A DNA stretch of 33,516 nt from Luteimonas sp. GTDB taxonomy: Bacteria > Pseudomonadota > Gammaproteobacteria > Xanthomonadales > Xanthomonadaceae. The translations under genes and the position numbers were made by a program. Location: assembly GCA_014380115.1 (NCBI GenBank), contig JACMKK010000173.1, positions 1 to 33,516 on the forward strand. Direction: 5' to 3'. The notes under the pieces were generated by a model. It saw only the letters and a list, made by a program, of their open reading frames with translations. It was not told the DNA's origin and did not search any database. Positions 1 to 10,100 of the stretch are shown piece after piece; within the stretch, counting starts at the first letter, position 1; each line of letters starts with the position of its first letter.

Positions 1-329
1 ACGGTGACGGCCCCGCCGCGGTTCTCGCGGATGCTCAGCACGTAAGGTCCGCCTGCCGCATGCGCGGGCAGTTCGACGCGCCACGTGCCGGCGTCGGAAG
101 CCGTGACCGTGGCGGTACCACCATCGAAGGCAACGTCGATCTTCGCGCCCGGCGTCGCCCAGCCCCACACGGGCAGCGGTTGGCCGCGTTGCATCACGGC
201 GCCGTCGGAGAACAACAGCGGCAGTTCGATGGCGGCGCGTGCCGGTAATGCGAGCACGAGCAAGACCAGCGCGAGACTCTTGCCCTTAAGACGGCGCGAC
301 CAGGCCGACGTCTGCACCATCGCATTCAT
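1..329 (-). CDS. Sialate O-acetylesterase-like SGNH esterase (CE20-like), N-terminal part
   Basis: The gene runs off the left edge, so only about 109 N-terminal residues are visible. They hold a signal peptide (about residues 11-33, hydrophobic core LALVLLVLALPARA) and then IELPLLFSDGAVMQRGQPLP and VWGWATPGAKI, the typical opening of the sialate O-acetylesterase family. The SGNH catalytic residues lie outside the window. The ATG at 329 overlaps the stop of the GH2 gene by 4 bases (ATGA), so it is the fourth gene of the glycosidase operon. From general knowledge, related SGNH esterases (CE20) in Xanthomonas xyloglucan loci remove acetyl groups from xyloglucan galactose; that role is inferred here from context. 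Sialic acid metabolism is not otherwise indicated. Confidence 0.8.
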   Translation of the reverse strand, partial: MNAMVQTSAWSRRLKGKSLALVLLVLALPARAAIELPLLFSDGAVMQRGQPLPVWGWATPGAKIDVAFDGGTATVTASDAGTWRVELPAHAAGGPYVLSIRENRGGAVT

Positions 330-2203
330 CGTTCGCTCTCCGCGTAGTAGTCGCGCATCACCTGCCACGCCAACTTGCGTTCGCCGCGCTCGGACAGCAG
401 GCCCTTGCGGTTGTAGCCGGCCTGGAACGGATGCATGCGCACCGGCGAGCGGAAATCCATCAGCACCCACGGCGCGCTGCCGCGCAGGAACGGAATCCGC
501 GCCAGCATGCGCAGCTGCTTGCGATAGAACTCCGCCTGGAATTCCTCGTTCCAGGCGCTGGCCACATCGTCCGCGCCGTGATGGCCGTGGCGCGCCTCGG
601 CGCCGAATTCGGTGATCAGCAGCGGCTTGCCGAACGGCTTCCACACGACCTGCTCGGGTTCCACCGGCCACGGCACGTACCAGCCGAAGTATTCGTTGAC
701 GCCGACCACGTCGAGCGATGCGACCAGCGGATCGGTCACGGCCACCCGGTGGCCGTCGTCGATGCCGGGCGCATACAGTGCCGCGGCCACCAGTCGGCTG
801 CGATCGAGTTCGCGTGCGCGTTGCGCCAGTGCGGAGAGAGCCGCATTGCGTTCGGCGCCCGGCGATGTTTCGTTGGCGATGCTCCACATCACGACTGCGG
901 CGCGGTTGCGGTCGCGGCCGATCATTTCCGCGAGCATCGTCGCAAGCTTGGCCTGCATCCCGGGTGCGGCGAAGTCGATGCCCTGGTAGACCGGGATTTC
1001 CTCCCACACCAGCAGCCCCATGCGATCGGCCAGGCGCGCCACGTGTTCGTTGTGCGGGTAATGCGCCAGGCGCACGAAGTTGGCGCCCAAGTCTTTGGCG
1101 TGTTGCAGCATGCGCCGCGCATCCGCTTTGGAATGCGCGCGGCGGCCGTCGATCTCTTCATGGAAATTGACGCCGCGCAGGAACACCGGTTCGCCGTTGA
1201 GCAGGATCTCGTCGCCGCGCACGGCAAGGCTGCGGAAACCGATGTCCTCCTCCAGCGCGTCGTCGGGCGTGGACACCTGCACCTTGTATAGCCTGGGCTG
1301 CGCCGGCGACCACAACACGAACGGCGCCTCGAAGCGCACGGGTGCATAGCCATTGGCATCGGCCTGCGCACGCACGTCCACATTCAGCTCGGCGATGCGC
1401 ACGCGCACCGGCTGCCCGGGTGCGCTGCCGGCCAGCTTCACCCAGCCGTCCACGCGCCGCTGCGAACCGGGCGCCAGCTGGATGAAGTAGTCCTGGATGT
1501 AGGTCGACGGCGTTTCGACCAGATCCACGTCGCGGGTCAGGCCGCCGTAGTTGAACCAGTCGAAGCCCAGCGCCGGAATGCCGTCCTTGCGCCGCTGGTT
1601 GTTGACGTGCACCAGCAGCCGGTTGTCGCCTTGCTGCAAACGATCCGTCATCTCGAACTGGAACGGCGTGAATCCGCCTTCGTGGCTGCCGAGCTTCTGG
1701 CCGTTGAGAAATACGTCCGCACGATAATTGGCGCCGCCGAAGTGGACGAACAGGCGGCGTCCGGCGCGGCGCGCGGCGGCGACGTCGTAGTCCAACGCCT
1801 TGCGGTACCACACTGAACCTTCGAGCCACATCAGGTCCGGCCGCTGCGTATTGAAATCGCCCGGCACTTCCAGCGTGACGCTATCGTCGAAGCCGTATTC
1901 GAAGAACTGGGTCTTGCCGGTCGCGGTCTGGTCCTTCCAGATCGCCTTCCACTGGCTGATGCCGTCGGCATACGGGTCGACCAGCGCCTGCCAGGTTCCG
2001 TTGAGGCTGCGTCGCTGGCGCGCCGGCAGATTGGTCAGCGGCGCAGACGCGGCCTCCGCAACGGACGTCGGCGCCGCGGCCGCGCGCTCCTGCGGACGCG
2101 GCGTGTAGCCTTGTGCACCCGCGAGCAACGGCGCGCACGCCAGCAGCACGGCACCGAGCCGACGGAGCAGGCGTACTGCGGCGAACTCAGCGCGGATCGC
2201 CAT
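326..2203 (-). CDS. Glycoside hydrolase family 2 (beta-galactosidase/beta-glucuronidase type), secreted
   Basis: 625 residues. The start is the ATG at 2203, which gives a signal peptide (residues about 10-31, ending LLACAPLLAGAQG); the frame is open further upstream but lacks such a start. The order is a jelly-roll sugar-binding domain (about 65-230), an immunoglobulin-like domain (about 235-330) and a TIM barrel (about 335-620). Acid/base Glu445 sits in SIANETSPG and nucleophile Glu532 in LLITEFGAEARHG, both canonical for GH2. The start lies 17 bases inside the end of the GH74 gene, and the stop overlaps the esterase start. In this locus the likely job is removal of beta-galactosyl side residues from xyloglucan oligosaccharides, feeding the nearby galactose pathway. 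Sequence alone cannot separate galactosidase from glucuronidase or mannosidase activity. Confidence 0.88.
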   Translation of the reverse strand: MAIRAEFAAVRLLRRLGAVLLACAPLLAGAQGYTPRPQERAAAAPTSVAEAASAPLTNLPARQRRSLNGTWQALVDPYADGISQWKAIWKDQTATGKTQFFEYGFDDSVTLEVPGDFNTQRPDLMWLEGSVWYRKALDYDVAAARRAGRRLFVHFGGANYRADVFLNGQKLGSHEGGFTPFQFEMTDRLQQGDNRLLVHVNNQRRKDGIPALGFDWFNYGGLTRDVDLVETPSTYIQDYFIQLAPGSQRRVDGWVKLAGSAPGQPVRVRIAELNVDVRAQADANGYAPVRFEAPFVLWSPAQPRLYKVQVSTPDDALEEDIGFRSLAVRGDEILLNGEPVFLRGVNFHEEIDGRRAHSKADARRMLQHAKDLGANFVRLAHYPHNEHVARLADRMGLLVWEEIPVYQGIDFAAPGMQAKLATMLAEMIGRDRNRAAVVMWSIANETSPGAERNAALSALAQRARELDRSRLVAAALYAPGIDDGHRVAVTDPLVASLDVVGVNEYFGWYVPWPVEPEQVVWKPFGKPLLITEFGAEARHGHHGADDVASAWNEEFQAEFYRKQLRMLARIPFLRGSAPWVLMDFRSPVRMHPFQAGYNRKGLLSERGERKLAWQVMRDYYAESER

Positions 2204-4400
2204 ACACGATGCCCCGTCCGCTGCCAGCGAAGTACACGCGGCCGTACAGCCGCGGATCGCCGGTGACCAGCGAAATTTTTCCGTAGCGATGCGCGTCGTC
2301 GTCGATGCGCTGCCAGTGGTGGCCATCGTCGTCGGAACGGAACAGGCCGGCCTTGCCGTCGACCTTTCCGGACACGAACAGCGTCGGCGCACTGCTGCCC
2401 TCCTTCGGCTTGCCCAGGCCCAGCGAATCGGCATGCTCCACGCCCGGCAACCGCTCCAGTTTGCCCGCCGACCAGCGCAGCAGGCCACGCCAGGACGCGG
2501 TGAGATAGACCACGGCGCTGCGCTGCGGGTCCGCATGGATTTCCGGACGGAACCCATTTCCGGCTTCGCCCACGCCTGCGGCGACTTCCTTGAACTCCAC
2601 GCCGCCGTTGCCGCTGACGTACAGCTTGCCGGTGATGCCGTCGAAGGCGTAGTAGAAGGCGGCGTCGACCTTGTCGGCTTCGATCACTGCACCGGCTGGC
2701 ACGCCCTTGACCTTCTGCCAGCGCTTGCCGAAATCGGTGGTGATCCAGGCGTGCGTCGCCTTGTCCGGCGTCCAGATCACGCGCTTGCCGTCCGCGGCGA
2801 TCGCGATCTGTCCGGCGCCCTCGCCTTCCGGTGGTTCGCTCGCGAACGAAGTCCAGGTCTTGCCGCCGTCCGCCGAGTGCGCGGCGCGTATTTCGTTGTG
2901 CACGCGATGACGGACCGTGCCGCTGCGTACGACGATCTGCGCTGCCTGGCCTGCGTAGTCGATGCTCTCGCCGTTGGTCAGGCGCGGACCGGCGTACTGC
3001 AGTGGCGAGGCGTTGAGATCGTCGTGCCGGAAGCCATCGATGTCGCCGAGCGCGCTGAGCAGGTGGGCGCCCTGCGGCGGACTGGCCAGGTCGAGCGCCA
3101 CGGTTTCCTCGAGGCCGGCGTTCTCGAACCGCCAAGTCACCTTGCCGCCATCGTCATGATCGAGCGCGCGCAGGTTGCGCGAAGCCCAGATGCCATAGCC
3201 GGTGACGAACAGCGCGCGGTCCGGATCGAAGGGATCGATCTCGATGTCCGCCATCCAGTGCGGCGTGGCATCGCGCGTCCATGGCGCGCTGTCGTGTTCG
3301 AACAGCGAGCGTTCCAGCACGGACGTCCAATGCTTGCCGCCATCGGTGCTGCGGAAGATCTCGTCATGCGGTCCGTAGCGGCAGAACGTGGTCGCCAGCA
3401 GCACGTCGGGATCGTGCGGATCGACGCTCACCGCGCCCCAGCCGAAGCCGTCGCCTTCGCTGTCGATCGATTGCGGCGCCGGTGTGATGTCCGTCCATCG
3501 ACCTACCGCCGGCTCGAATTTCCACACTGCGCCGTTGCGCATGCTGTCGGGGCCGGGTTCGTCGCCATAACTCAGGAAGTAGGCACCGTTCGATGCGCGG
3601 ACCATGTGATTGGGGCGCAGGCCGGCAGGCTGGCCTGCGACTGGCGCCCAACTGGCACCGCCGTCGTCGGATCGGTACAGGCTGGTCGCGCGCGTGGAGA
3701 CGCCTGCGTACAACGTCGGCGTCGGCGCGCCGGTGCTGCCGCTGCGCGGATCGAACACAACGAACACGATGCCGACCGGCTGCCGTCGCCAGGCATTGCT
3801 GGCGCGTGCCGCATCCGAAGTTGCGATGGCGGGAAAGGATGCGACCTTCGACCAACTCGCGCCGTGGTCGCCGCTGCGCCACAAGCCCGCGTCGCGCGAG
3901 CCGAAGAACAACACGCGTCCATCGTTGGGATCGACGGCCAGGCGCTCGCCGTTACCGCGTCCCAGTTCGTTGGCGCCGAGCTTGAACGGCAAATCGCTGC
4001 GCTGGAAGCTGCGACCGCGGTCGCTGGAGCGCAGGACGGCGCCGTTTCCCGTTTTTGCGGTGGTGTAAGTGCCCGCAGCGAGGTAGACGCGCTCGGGATC
4101 GGCGGGATCGAGCGCGATGCTTTCGATGCCGGCGAGGTTGACATCCTCCGCACCGAGCCAGTCGGTCAATGCCGACCAGCGCTGCGCAGCCGCGTCCCAG
4201 CGATACGCACCGCCGACATCGGTGCGCGCATAGAGCAGGCCGCGCTCCCTGGGGTGGAAGACCAGCCCGCTGACGAAACCGCCGCCGCCGATGGCGACGT
4301 TCTTCCATGCGTACCCTGCGGTCGTTTCATCGGCATGAACGACGCCGGTGCCGACCAGAACCACCAGCGCAAATAGCCACCGGGCACGCACGCCGGTCAT
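2187..4400 (-). CDS. Glycoside hydrolase family 74 xyloglucanase
   Basis: 737 residues, with a signal peptide (core LFALVVLVGTGVVHA, residues 9-23). The mature protein begins YAWKNVAIGGGGFVSGLVFH and continues with LLYARTDVGGAYRWD, the signature start of GH74. It is full of beta-propeller/sialidase-like repeats such as DPNDGRVLFFGSRDAGLWRS and IFRSTDGGKHW, and GH74 enzymes consist of two seven-bladed propellers. By comparison with characterised members, Asp61 (TDVGG) is the likely general base and Asp385 (WMADIEIDPFD) the likely acid. The enzyme should cut the beta-1,4-glucan backbone of xyloglucan, in endo mode or from the reducing end. The ATG at 4400 forms an ATGA overlap with the GH3 stop. 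A longer open frame upstream is just GH3 read in another phase. Confidence 0.92.
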   Translation of the reverse strand: MTGVRARWLFALVVLVGTGVVHADETTAGYAWKNVAIGGGGFVSGLVFHPRERGLLYARTDVGGAYRWDAAAQRWSALTDWLGAEDVNLAGIESIALDPADPERVYLAAGTYTTAKTGNGAVLRSSDRGRSFQRSDLPFKLGANELGRGNGERLAVDPNDGRVLFFGSRDAGLWRSGDHGASWSKVASFPAIATSDAARASNAWRRQPVGIVFVVFDPRSGSTGAPTPTLYAGVSTRATSLYRSDDGGASWAPVAGQPAGLRPNHMVRASNGAYFLSYGDEPGPDSMRNGAVWKFEPAVGRWTDITPAPQSIDSEGDGFGWGAVSVDPHDPDVLLATTFCRYGPHDEIFRSTDGGKHWTSVLERSLFEHDSAPWTRDATPHWMADIEIDPFDPDRALFVTGYGIWASRNLRALDHDDGGKVTWRFENAGLEETVALDLASPPQGAHLLSALGDIDGFRHDDLNASPLQYAGPRLTNGESIDYAGQAAQIVVRSGTVRHRVHNEIRAAHSADGGKTWTSFASEPPEGEGAGQIAIAADGKRVIWTPDKATHAWITTDFGKRWQKVKGVPAGAVIEADKVDAAFYYAFDGITGKLYVSGNGGVEFKEVAAGVGEAGNGFRPEIHADPQRSAVVYLTASWRGLLRWSAGKLERLPGVEHADSLGLGKPKEGSSAPTLFVSGKVDGKAGLFRSDDDGHHWQRIDDDAHRYGKISLVTGDPRLYGRVYFAGSGRGIVYGDPR

Positions 4401-6967
4401 GGCGTGGGACACACCGCGCCAGCCGGATCCGCTACCAGGCGCACTTCCGCGATCGACAGTTCCAGCGCCGAAGCCGTGCTCAGCACGAAAGGCTCGACGA
4501 CGTTCGAAAGTTTCGCGCCGGCCTTGCGGAAACAGTCGAGCCTGATTTTCGCGCTGCGCCACTGTCCGGCTGGTGCCGCGGTCAAGAGCGAAGTGACTTC
4601 GACTGCGCCGCGGCAATTCGCGCCGCAACCGAGCACCAGAGTCACCGGTCCCTGCGGCGCGCGGTCGACGCGATACTGCCACTGCAACGATACCTCGCCA
4701 TTGGCCTGGCGTTCGAGATCGAGCGGTTTCGCCTCGGCGTTGCCGACGATCGCCACGGCGGCCTCGGCGCTGCCGTTCCAGCGCAGACGACGTCCGCCTT
4801 CCTGCACGCCATTGGCATCGGTGGCGCGCAGTGAAACTGCGCCGCCGGCGGAGTCCGCGCTGTTGCCCGCGACCGGTGTCATCTTGCCGTCTTGGCGCAG
4901 CACCAGCTGCCACGGCGGCGGCGTGCGGCCGTTGACGTAGTAATTGCCGGCGTTGGTGGTCGCGGCATTGACGCCCGAGATCTCGGGCAGCATCGGCACC
5001 GTCGCCGGCTGCGCGTAGGTCAAGCCGTAGCCCAGCGGGAACAGCGGATCGTAATCCGCATCACCCTTGTTCAACTGCAACTGCGCGGCCGTGCGCGGCC
5101 ACGAGAACGACAGCCTGCCGCCGAAGTCGTGACGCGGCTTGCCATCGGCGCCGGCGACCAGCACGTCGCCGACACCGCCGCCTTCGGTACCCGGCAACCA
5201 CGCCGCGACGAACGCGTCGGAGGCATTGAGTTCCGGGTTCACCCACATTGGACGCCCCGACAGGAACACCGATACCACCGGAATGCCCTGCGCCTTGAGT
5301 TTCTTCAGCAACGCCAAGTCGCGCTTGTCGCCCGGCTGGTACTCGAGTGTCTGCACGTCGCCCATGAATTCGGCGTAGGGCGTCTCGCCATAGACCACGA
5401 TGGCGACGTCGGGACGCTGCTTGAACGCACCGTCGACGCTTAATTCCGCACGTCCGCCGCCGGCCGCGAACGCATCGCGCAGGCCCTCGAAGATCGTCTG
5501 CGCATTCGGAAAATCGGAACGCTGGTTTCCGATCCCCTGCCAAGACAAGGTCCAGCCACCGGACTGCTGGCTGATGTCGTCGGCGCCGGAACCGGCGACC
5601 AAGACCTTTGCCGACGCCGCGAGCGGCAGCACGCCGCCGTTGTTCTTCAGCAGCACCAGCGACTTGCGCACCGCTTCGCGCGCCAGCGCACGGTGCTCGT
5701 CCGAACCGATCACGCCGGCCATGCCTTCCCACGGACGCGCCGGGTCGAACAGGCCGAGACGATATTTGACCCGCAGGATGCGGCGCACCGCATCATCGAT
5801 GCGCGTCATCGGTACTTCGCCCGAACGCGCTTGCGCCAGCAGGTTCTCGTACAGGCCTTTCCAACTATCCGGCGCCATCGCCATGTCGAGGCCGGCATTG
5901 AAGGTCGCCGCACAGCTTTCGTTGCTGCAACCGGGAATCTGCCCGTGTCCGTTCCAGTCACCGACGACGAAACCCTCGAACCCCAGGCGTCCTTTCAGTA
6001 CCTCGGTCAGCAGGCTGCGGTTGCCGTGCAGCTTTGCGCCCTGCCAGCTCGAGAACGACGCCATCACCGTCATCGTGCCGGCCTCGATCGCGGCCGGATA
6101 GCCGGCCGCGTGGATGCGGATCAGGTCCGCCTCGCTGGCCGTGTTGTCGCCCTGGTCGATGCCGCCTTGCGTACCGCCGTCGCCAAGGAAATGCTTGGGC
6201 GAGGCCGCGACGTGGCCGTGCTGCAGTGGCAATGGTGTTCCCGGCTCGCCCTGCAGGCCTCGCACCATCTCGCCGGCATAGCGTCGTACGAGGTTCGGAT
6301 CCTCGGAATAGCCTTCGTAGGCGCGACCCCAGCCGTCGTTCTGCGGTACGGCCAGCGTCGGGCCGAAGGCCCAGTCGAAACCGGCTGCAGCGGTTTCCGC
6401 CGCGGTGGCGACGCCGATGCGGCGCATCAGCGCAGGATCGTTGGCCGCGCCGAGGGCGATGTTGTGCGGATAGATCACCGCGCCGATGACGTTGTTGTTG
6501 CCGTGCACGGCGTCGATGCCGAACAGGACCGGGATCGGCACATGACCTTCGCGTTGCTCGAGCGAGACGGCGCGATAGGCGCGCGCAGTGTCGATCCAAG
6601 GACCGACCGGCGAGCGGTCCGGCGCACCCAGCGGCGGCGAATTGCCGCCCGACAGGATCGAACCGAGCGGATATTTGCGCAGGTCCTCGGGGCGGACGCT
6701 GGAAGTATCGCCCTGGATCATCTGGCCGACTTTTTCCTCCAGGCTCATCTTCGCCAGCAATTCACCGACGAAGGCTTCCGTTTCGGCATCTTTGAAATCC
6801 GGACTGGCGGACTTCGGCCACAGCTCGGGATGTGCGACGCCTGCGGCGGCTTTCGGCGCTGCCTCGTCCTGGGTCGTGGTCGTTGGCGACTGCTGATTGC
6901 AGGCGCACAGCAGGGCGATGGCGAGGGTCGTTGCGATCGAGCGGCTCGCGGTCATGGCGGCTTGCAT
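4397..6967 (-). CDS. Glycoside hydrolase family 3 beta-glucosidase / exo-glucan glucohydrolase, probable lipoprotein
   Basis: 856 residues. The N-terminus has a hydrophobic stretch and a lipobox-like LLCAC with Cys23 as lipidation candidate, followed by a Thr/Ala-rich linker. The GH3 barrel runs from about 60 to 400 (KMSLEEKVGQMIQGD, GIDAVHGNNNV, SPKHFLGDGGTQGGIDQGDN), with nucleophile Asp337 in GFVVGDWNGHG. The C-terminal sandwich domain carries YGETPYAEFMGD, where Glu533 aligns with the acid/base of barley ExoI. About 180 further residues form an extra C-terminal domain as in ExoP-type enzymes. It is first in the four-gene hydrolase unit, 221 bp after the TonB receptor, and probably trims glucose from oligosaccharides. 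Start choice: ATG 6967 follows AGAAGAAAAGG directly; ATG 6955 is an alternative four residues on. Confidence 0.9.
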   Translation of the reverse strand: MQAAMTASRSIATTLAIALLCACNQQSPTTTTQDEAAPKAAAGVAHPELWPKSASPDFKDAETEAFVGELLAKMSLEEKVGQMIQGDTSSVRPEDLRKYPLGSILSGGNSPPLGAPDRSPVGPWIDTARAYRAVSLEQREGHVPIPVLFGIDAVHGNNNVIGAVIYPHNIALGAANDPALMRRIGVATAAETAAAGFDWAFGPTLAVPQNDGWGRAYEGYSEDPNLVRRYAGEMVRGLQGEPGTPLPLQHGHVAASPKHFLGDGGTQGGIDQGDNTASEADLIRIHAAGYPAAIEAGTMTVMASFSSWQGAKLHGNRSLLTEVLKGRLGFEGFVVGDWNGHGQIPGCSNESCAATFNAGLDMAMAPDSWKGLYENLLAQARSGEVPMTRIDDAVRRILRVKYRLGLFDPARPWEGMAGVIGSDEHRALAREAVRKSLVLLKNNGGVLPLAASAKVLVAGSGADDISQQSGGWTLSWQGIGNQRSDFPNAQTIFEGLRDAFAAGGGRAELSVDGAFKQRPDVAIVVYGETPYAEFMGDVQTLEYQPGDKRDLALLKKLKAQGIPVVSVFLSGRPMWVNPELNASDAFVAAWLPGTEGGGVGDVLVAGADGKPRHDFGGRLSFSWPRTAAQLQLNKGDADYDPLFPLGYGLTYAQPATVPMLPEISGVNAATTNAGNYYVNGRTPPPWQLVLRQDGKMTPVAGNSADSAGGAVSLRATDANGVQEGGRRLRWNGSAEAAVAIVGNAEAKPLDLERQANGEVSLQWQYRVDRAPQGPVTLVLGCGANCRGAVEVTSLLTAAPAGQWRSAKIRLDCFRKAGAKLSNVVEPFVLSTASALELSIAEVRLVADPAGAVCPTP

Positions 6968-7001
6968 CCTTTTCTTCTGGTCTCGACGTGCCGGAATTGG
7001 C

Positions 7002-7054
7002 TGTAGCGTGCGCTATGCGCGCATGGTCGTTTCGTGCGCACGGCGCACGCTACA
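7002..7054. repeat. Hairpin with perfect 12-bp arms between GH3 and TonB receptor
   Basis: TGTAGCGTGCGC at 7002-7013 is the exact reverse complement of GCGCACGCTACA at 7043-7054. The 29-base middle holds further short palindromes (ATGCGCGCAT, CGTGCGCACG). It lies 35 bp before the GH3 start in transcript orientation and looks like a REP-type dispersed palindrome or a transcript-processing element. There is no T-run to make it a classical terminator. Confidence 0.6.
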
Positions 7055-7061
7055 ACACAAC

Positions 7062-7097
7062 GTGCCATCGCGGACCGCATATGGCCCGCGATGGCAC
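7062..7097. repeat. Second perfect 12-bp-arm hairpin beside the first
   Basis: GTGCCATCGCGG (7062-7073) and CCGCGATGGCAC (7086-7097) are perfect reverse complements around a 12-base loop. It is unrelated in sequence to the hairpin 8 bp away. Both lie in the spacer that separates receptor and hydrolase genes, so together they may uncouple the expression levels of the two parts of the locus. Confidence 0.6.
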
Positions 7098-7151
7098 ACC
7101 GATCCGAACATGGTCCTTGATGGCGTAGAACAGCGAAGCTTCCAGTTGAGC

Positions 7152-7170
7152 GGGGAGGGAGTGCCTCCCC
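7152..7170. terminator. Stem-loop just after the TonB receptor gene
   Basis: GGGGAGG (7152-7158) pairs with CCTCCCC (7164-7170) around a 5-base loop, 18 bases past the receptor stop codon. No T-run follows on the minus strand, so it is at best a partial terminator or an RNA 3'-end stabiliser. Confidence 0.45.
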
Positions 7171-7188
7171 TTTCCAGCCGTATCACGC

Positions 7189-10100
7189 TCAGAACGTCAC
7201 GCGGAGCGTCGCGGCATAGCGTGTGTCGTTCACATACCAGGAGGTGACGCGCCGGCCGGCTCCGTTCTGGTCCATGATCGTGCGCTGTTCGGCGTTGTTG
7301 AGATTGTTCATCTCCAGGCCGATCTTGATGTTGTCGTTGAAGCTGTAGAAGACCGAGGCGTCCAACTGGCCGTATTCGTCGCTGTACACCGGCAGTTTCC
7401 AGGCAATGGCTTCATCATCGAGGTTGTTGTTGGTGCCGTTGTAGCCGTTGGGTCCGACCGACAGCAGGTACTCGCTGCGCCAGTTGTAGGCCACGCGGAC
7501 CTGCCAAGGGCCCTTCTCGTAGAACGCGGCGACGTTGTAGGAATTCTTGGAGAGGCCGTCGGCCGGCAGGTCGCCGAACGTCGAGCCATCGGTGTCGACC
7601 GGCTCCGCATCATCCTCATCCGGCACGTCGGTCGAGCTGTCGATGTAGGTGTAGTTCGCCGAGATACCGAAGCCGTCGAATGGCGCCGGCAGGAAGTCGA
7701 AGAACTGGTTCCAGCCGATCTCCGCACCCTGGATGCGCGCCTCGCCAGTGTTGATGGTTTGCGTGACCAGGTACTCGTATTCGTTGCCGTCGGCGCCCGG
7801 ATAGGGCACCAGCCGCGACTGGTTGCGGAAGTAGTCCTTGATGTCCTTGTGGAAGAAGTTGATCCAGGCCATGCCGCCCTTGTCCGGATCGAAGTACCAC
7901 TCCAGCGACAGGTCGAACTGGTTGGCCTTCATCGGCTCCAGGTACGGGTTGTCGGTGGAACTGCCGGTGAGAACCAGCCTGTCGAGCGGCAGCTCGGTAG
8001 TGCCCGGTGGCGGCGTGTAGCCCGGCTCCACGGCAGCGCTCAGCACCTGGTAGGTCTGCATGTCGCTGAAAGCGGGCCGGGCGATGGCCTTGGAGGCCGC
8101 AAAACGCACGATCAGATCGTCGACCGGTTCCCAGCGGACATTGAGGCTGGGCAGGATGTCGGTATAGGAATTGCTGGCCGTGATCGACTCCGATTCGCCG
8201 GCGCCCAGATACGGCGCAAAGGCTTGGTTCGGATAGACCAGGAACCCCTGGGCGGTATTCTCGGTGCGCACCGCGCGCACGCCGACATTGCCGTCAAGAC
8301 GCATGTCGTCCACGGCGAAATCCAGCATCGCGTAGGCGGCGGTGGTGGTCTCGTTCTGCACGTTGCTCCACTGCGGATCGCGTATGTTCCGCGGCGTGAT
8401 CTGCCCATAGCAGCAGGTGTAGTACGGGGCGGCGGCGCCGTGGATCGCGAGATAGCTGTCCGGGAACCCGAGCGCCGTGGCCAGCACGGGCGCAAAGAAG
8501 GAGCCCGGTGCATTGACATCGCCCCGGTAGAAATTGTCGAAGGTGTTGAGGTGCGTCAGGCTGGAGTTGACCTGGTCGTTGAGGTCCAGACCAGGCAGCT
8601 GGCCTGCCGGCACCGCCCAGGGCTGCTGCCAGGGCTGGAACACCGGTTGCCAGTCGTAGCCGGTATCCCTGCTGGTGGCGCCGCGATCGGTCATGCGGAC
8701 GCCGAACTTGACCGCCCGGAAGAAGCCGCTGTCGAAGCTGTGCTTGAGGTCGGCGCGCCACGCCACCTGGTCGGCGACGTTGTCGTCGCGATGGTCCATG
8801 GTGAAACCCCAGTAGTAGTTGGCTGGGTTTCCCGTGAACTCTTCGTCGATGCCGACCGACGGCGTGCCGCCGGTGAGGTTGACGTCGATATAGGGCACGT
8901 TGACGCCGAGCGACACCGTGGAATCCAGCCTCCGGGTCTCGGCCTTGACGTACTGCAGGTCGGTCGTCAGTTCGGTGCTGTCGCTGAGCGTCCACTTCAG
9001 GCCGAGGGAGAAGTCGGTGGTCTTGGACTTGCTGTTCGAGGCGCGGATGTCCGTGCCCATGGGGATATCGCCAGGCTGGACGAGCCGGCCCGAGCGGAAC
9101 ACGTTGCCGTCCAGTTCGAAAGGCTGGCTGGTGTCGATCGCGACCGCGGTGGGATCGTTCCCGACGAAGATGGCGTCCTCGTTCCAGAGCTCGTCGTACC
9201 GGCTCTGGAAGCCGGTGGCGTGAAGCTCGACGTCGTCGCTGGGTTGCCACTGCAGGGCTACGTAGACGCCCTGGCGTTCGCGTTCGAAATCCAGCGTGCG
9301 CCAGTCGGCGCCGCGCGGCAGCCAAAGTCGCTCGTTAGTGCCATCGCCGTCGACATCGGTGTTGTCGGTCTCGAAGAATGGCCGCACGAACATGCCGTCG
9401 GTGCGGGTGGCGAGTTCCGAATGCGCGACATCGATCAGGAAGCCGACCTTGCCGATGTTGGTGTCCCAGTTGTTGCTGTACAGGGCGGAGGCGGAAGGCT
9501 TCCATTTCTCGACGAAGTTGCCGTAGTTCTCGCTGAGGCTGAAGCCGATCCTCTGGCCTTCGAAGTCGAAGGGCTTGAAGGTGCGCAGGTCGACGGTGCC
9601 GCCGAGGCCACCCTCGATCATCTCGGCCTTTTGGTTCTTGTACACGTCGACGCCGGCCATCAGTTCGGAGGGCACGTCCTGGAAGCCGATGGCACGGCCG
9701 CCGTTCGCCGAGAAAGTGTCGCGGCCGTTGAGTTCGGAACGCACCTGGGTCATGCCGCGGACCTGCACGCCGCTGCCTTCGGCGGAGGGGTGTTCCGGAT
9801 CGCCCGCCGAGAGGAAGCGGTCGATGGTCACGCCGGGGATGCGCGACAGGGTTTCGGTGACGCTGCGATCAGGCAACGCACCGATGTCCTCCGCGGTAAC
9901 CGAGTCGACGAAGGTGTCGGCGGAGCGCTTGATGTCCTGGGCCCGGTAGACGGCACCACGGATTCCGGTGACAACGACCGTGTCGAGTTCCTTCGTCTCC
10001 TTGCTGTCCTGCTTGGCGCTGTCCTGCTTGGCGCTGTCCTGCTCGGTGTCCGCAGTCGCCTCGGCCGCTTCCTGCGCATACGCGTTGGCGCTGAGGAAGA

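Noticed and set aside
2289-4376. Long plus-strand open frame (about 695 codons) opposite the GH74 gene
   Set aside because: It is an antisense shadow of a clearly conserved gene in high-GC DNA, with low-complexity Arg/Ala/Val content and no family motif.
4401-4913. N-terminal extension of the GH74 frame upstream of its signal peptide
   Set aside because: The extra residues are the GH3 C-terminus read out of phase, while ATG 4400 gives a signal peptide and an ATGA overlap.
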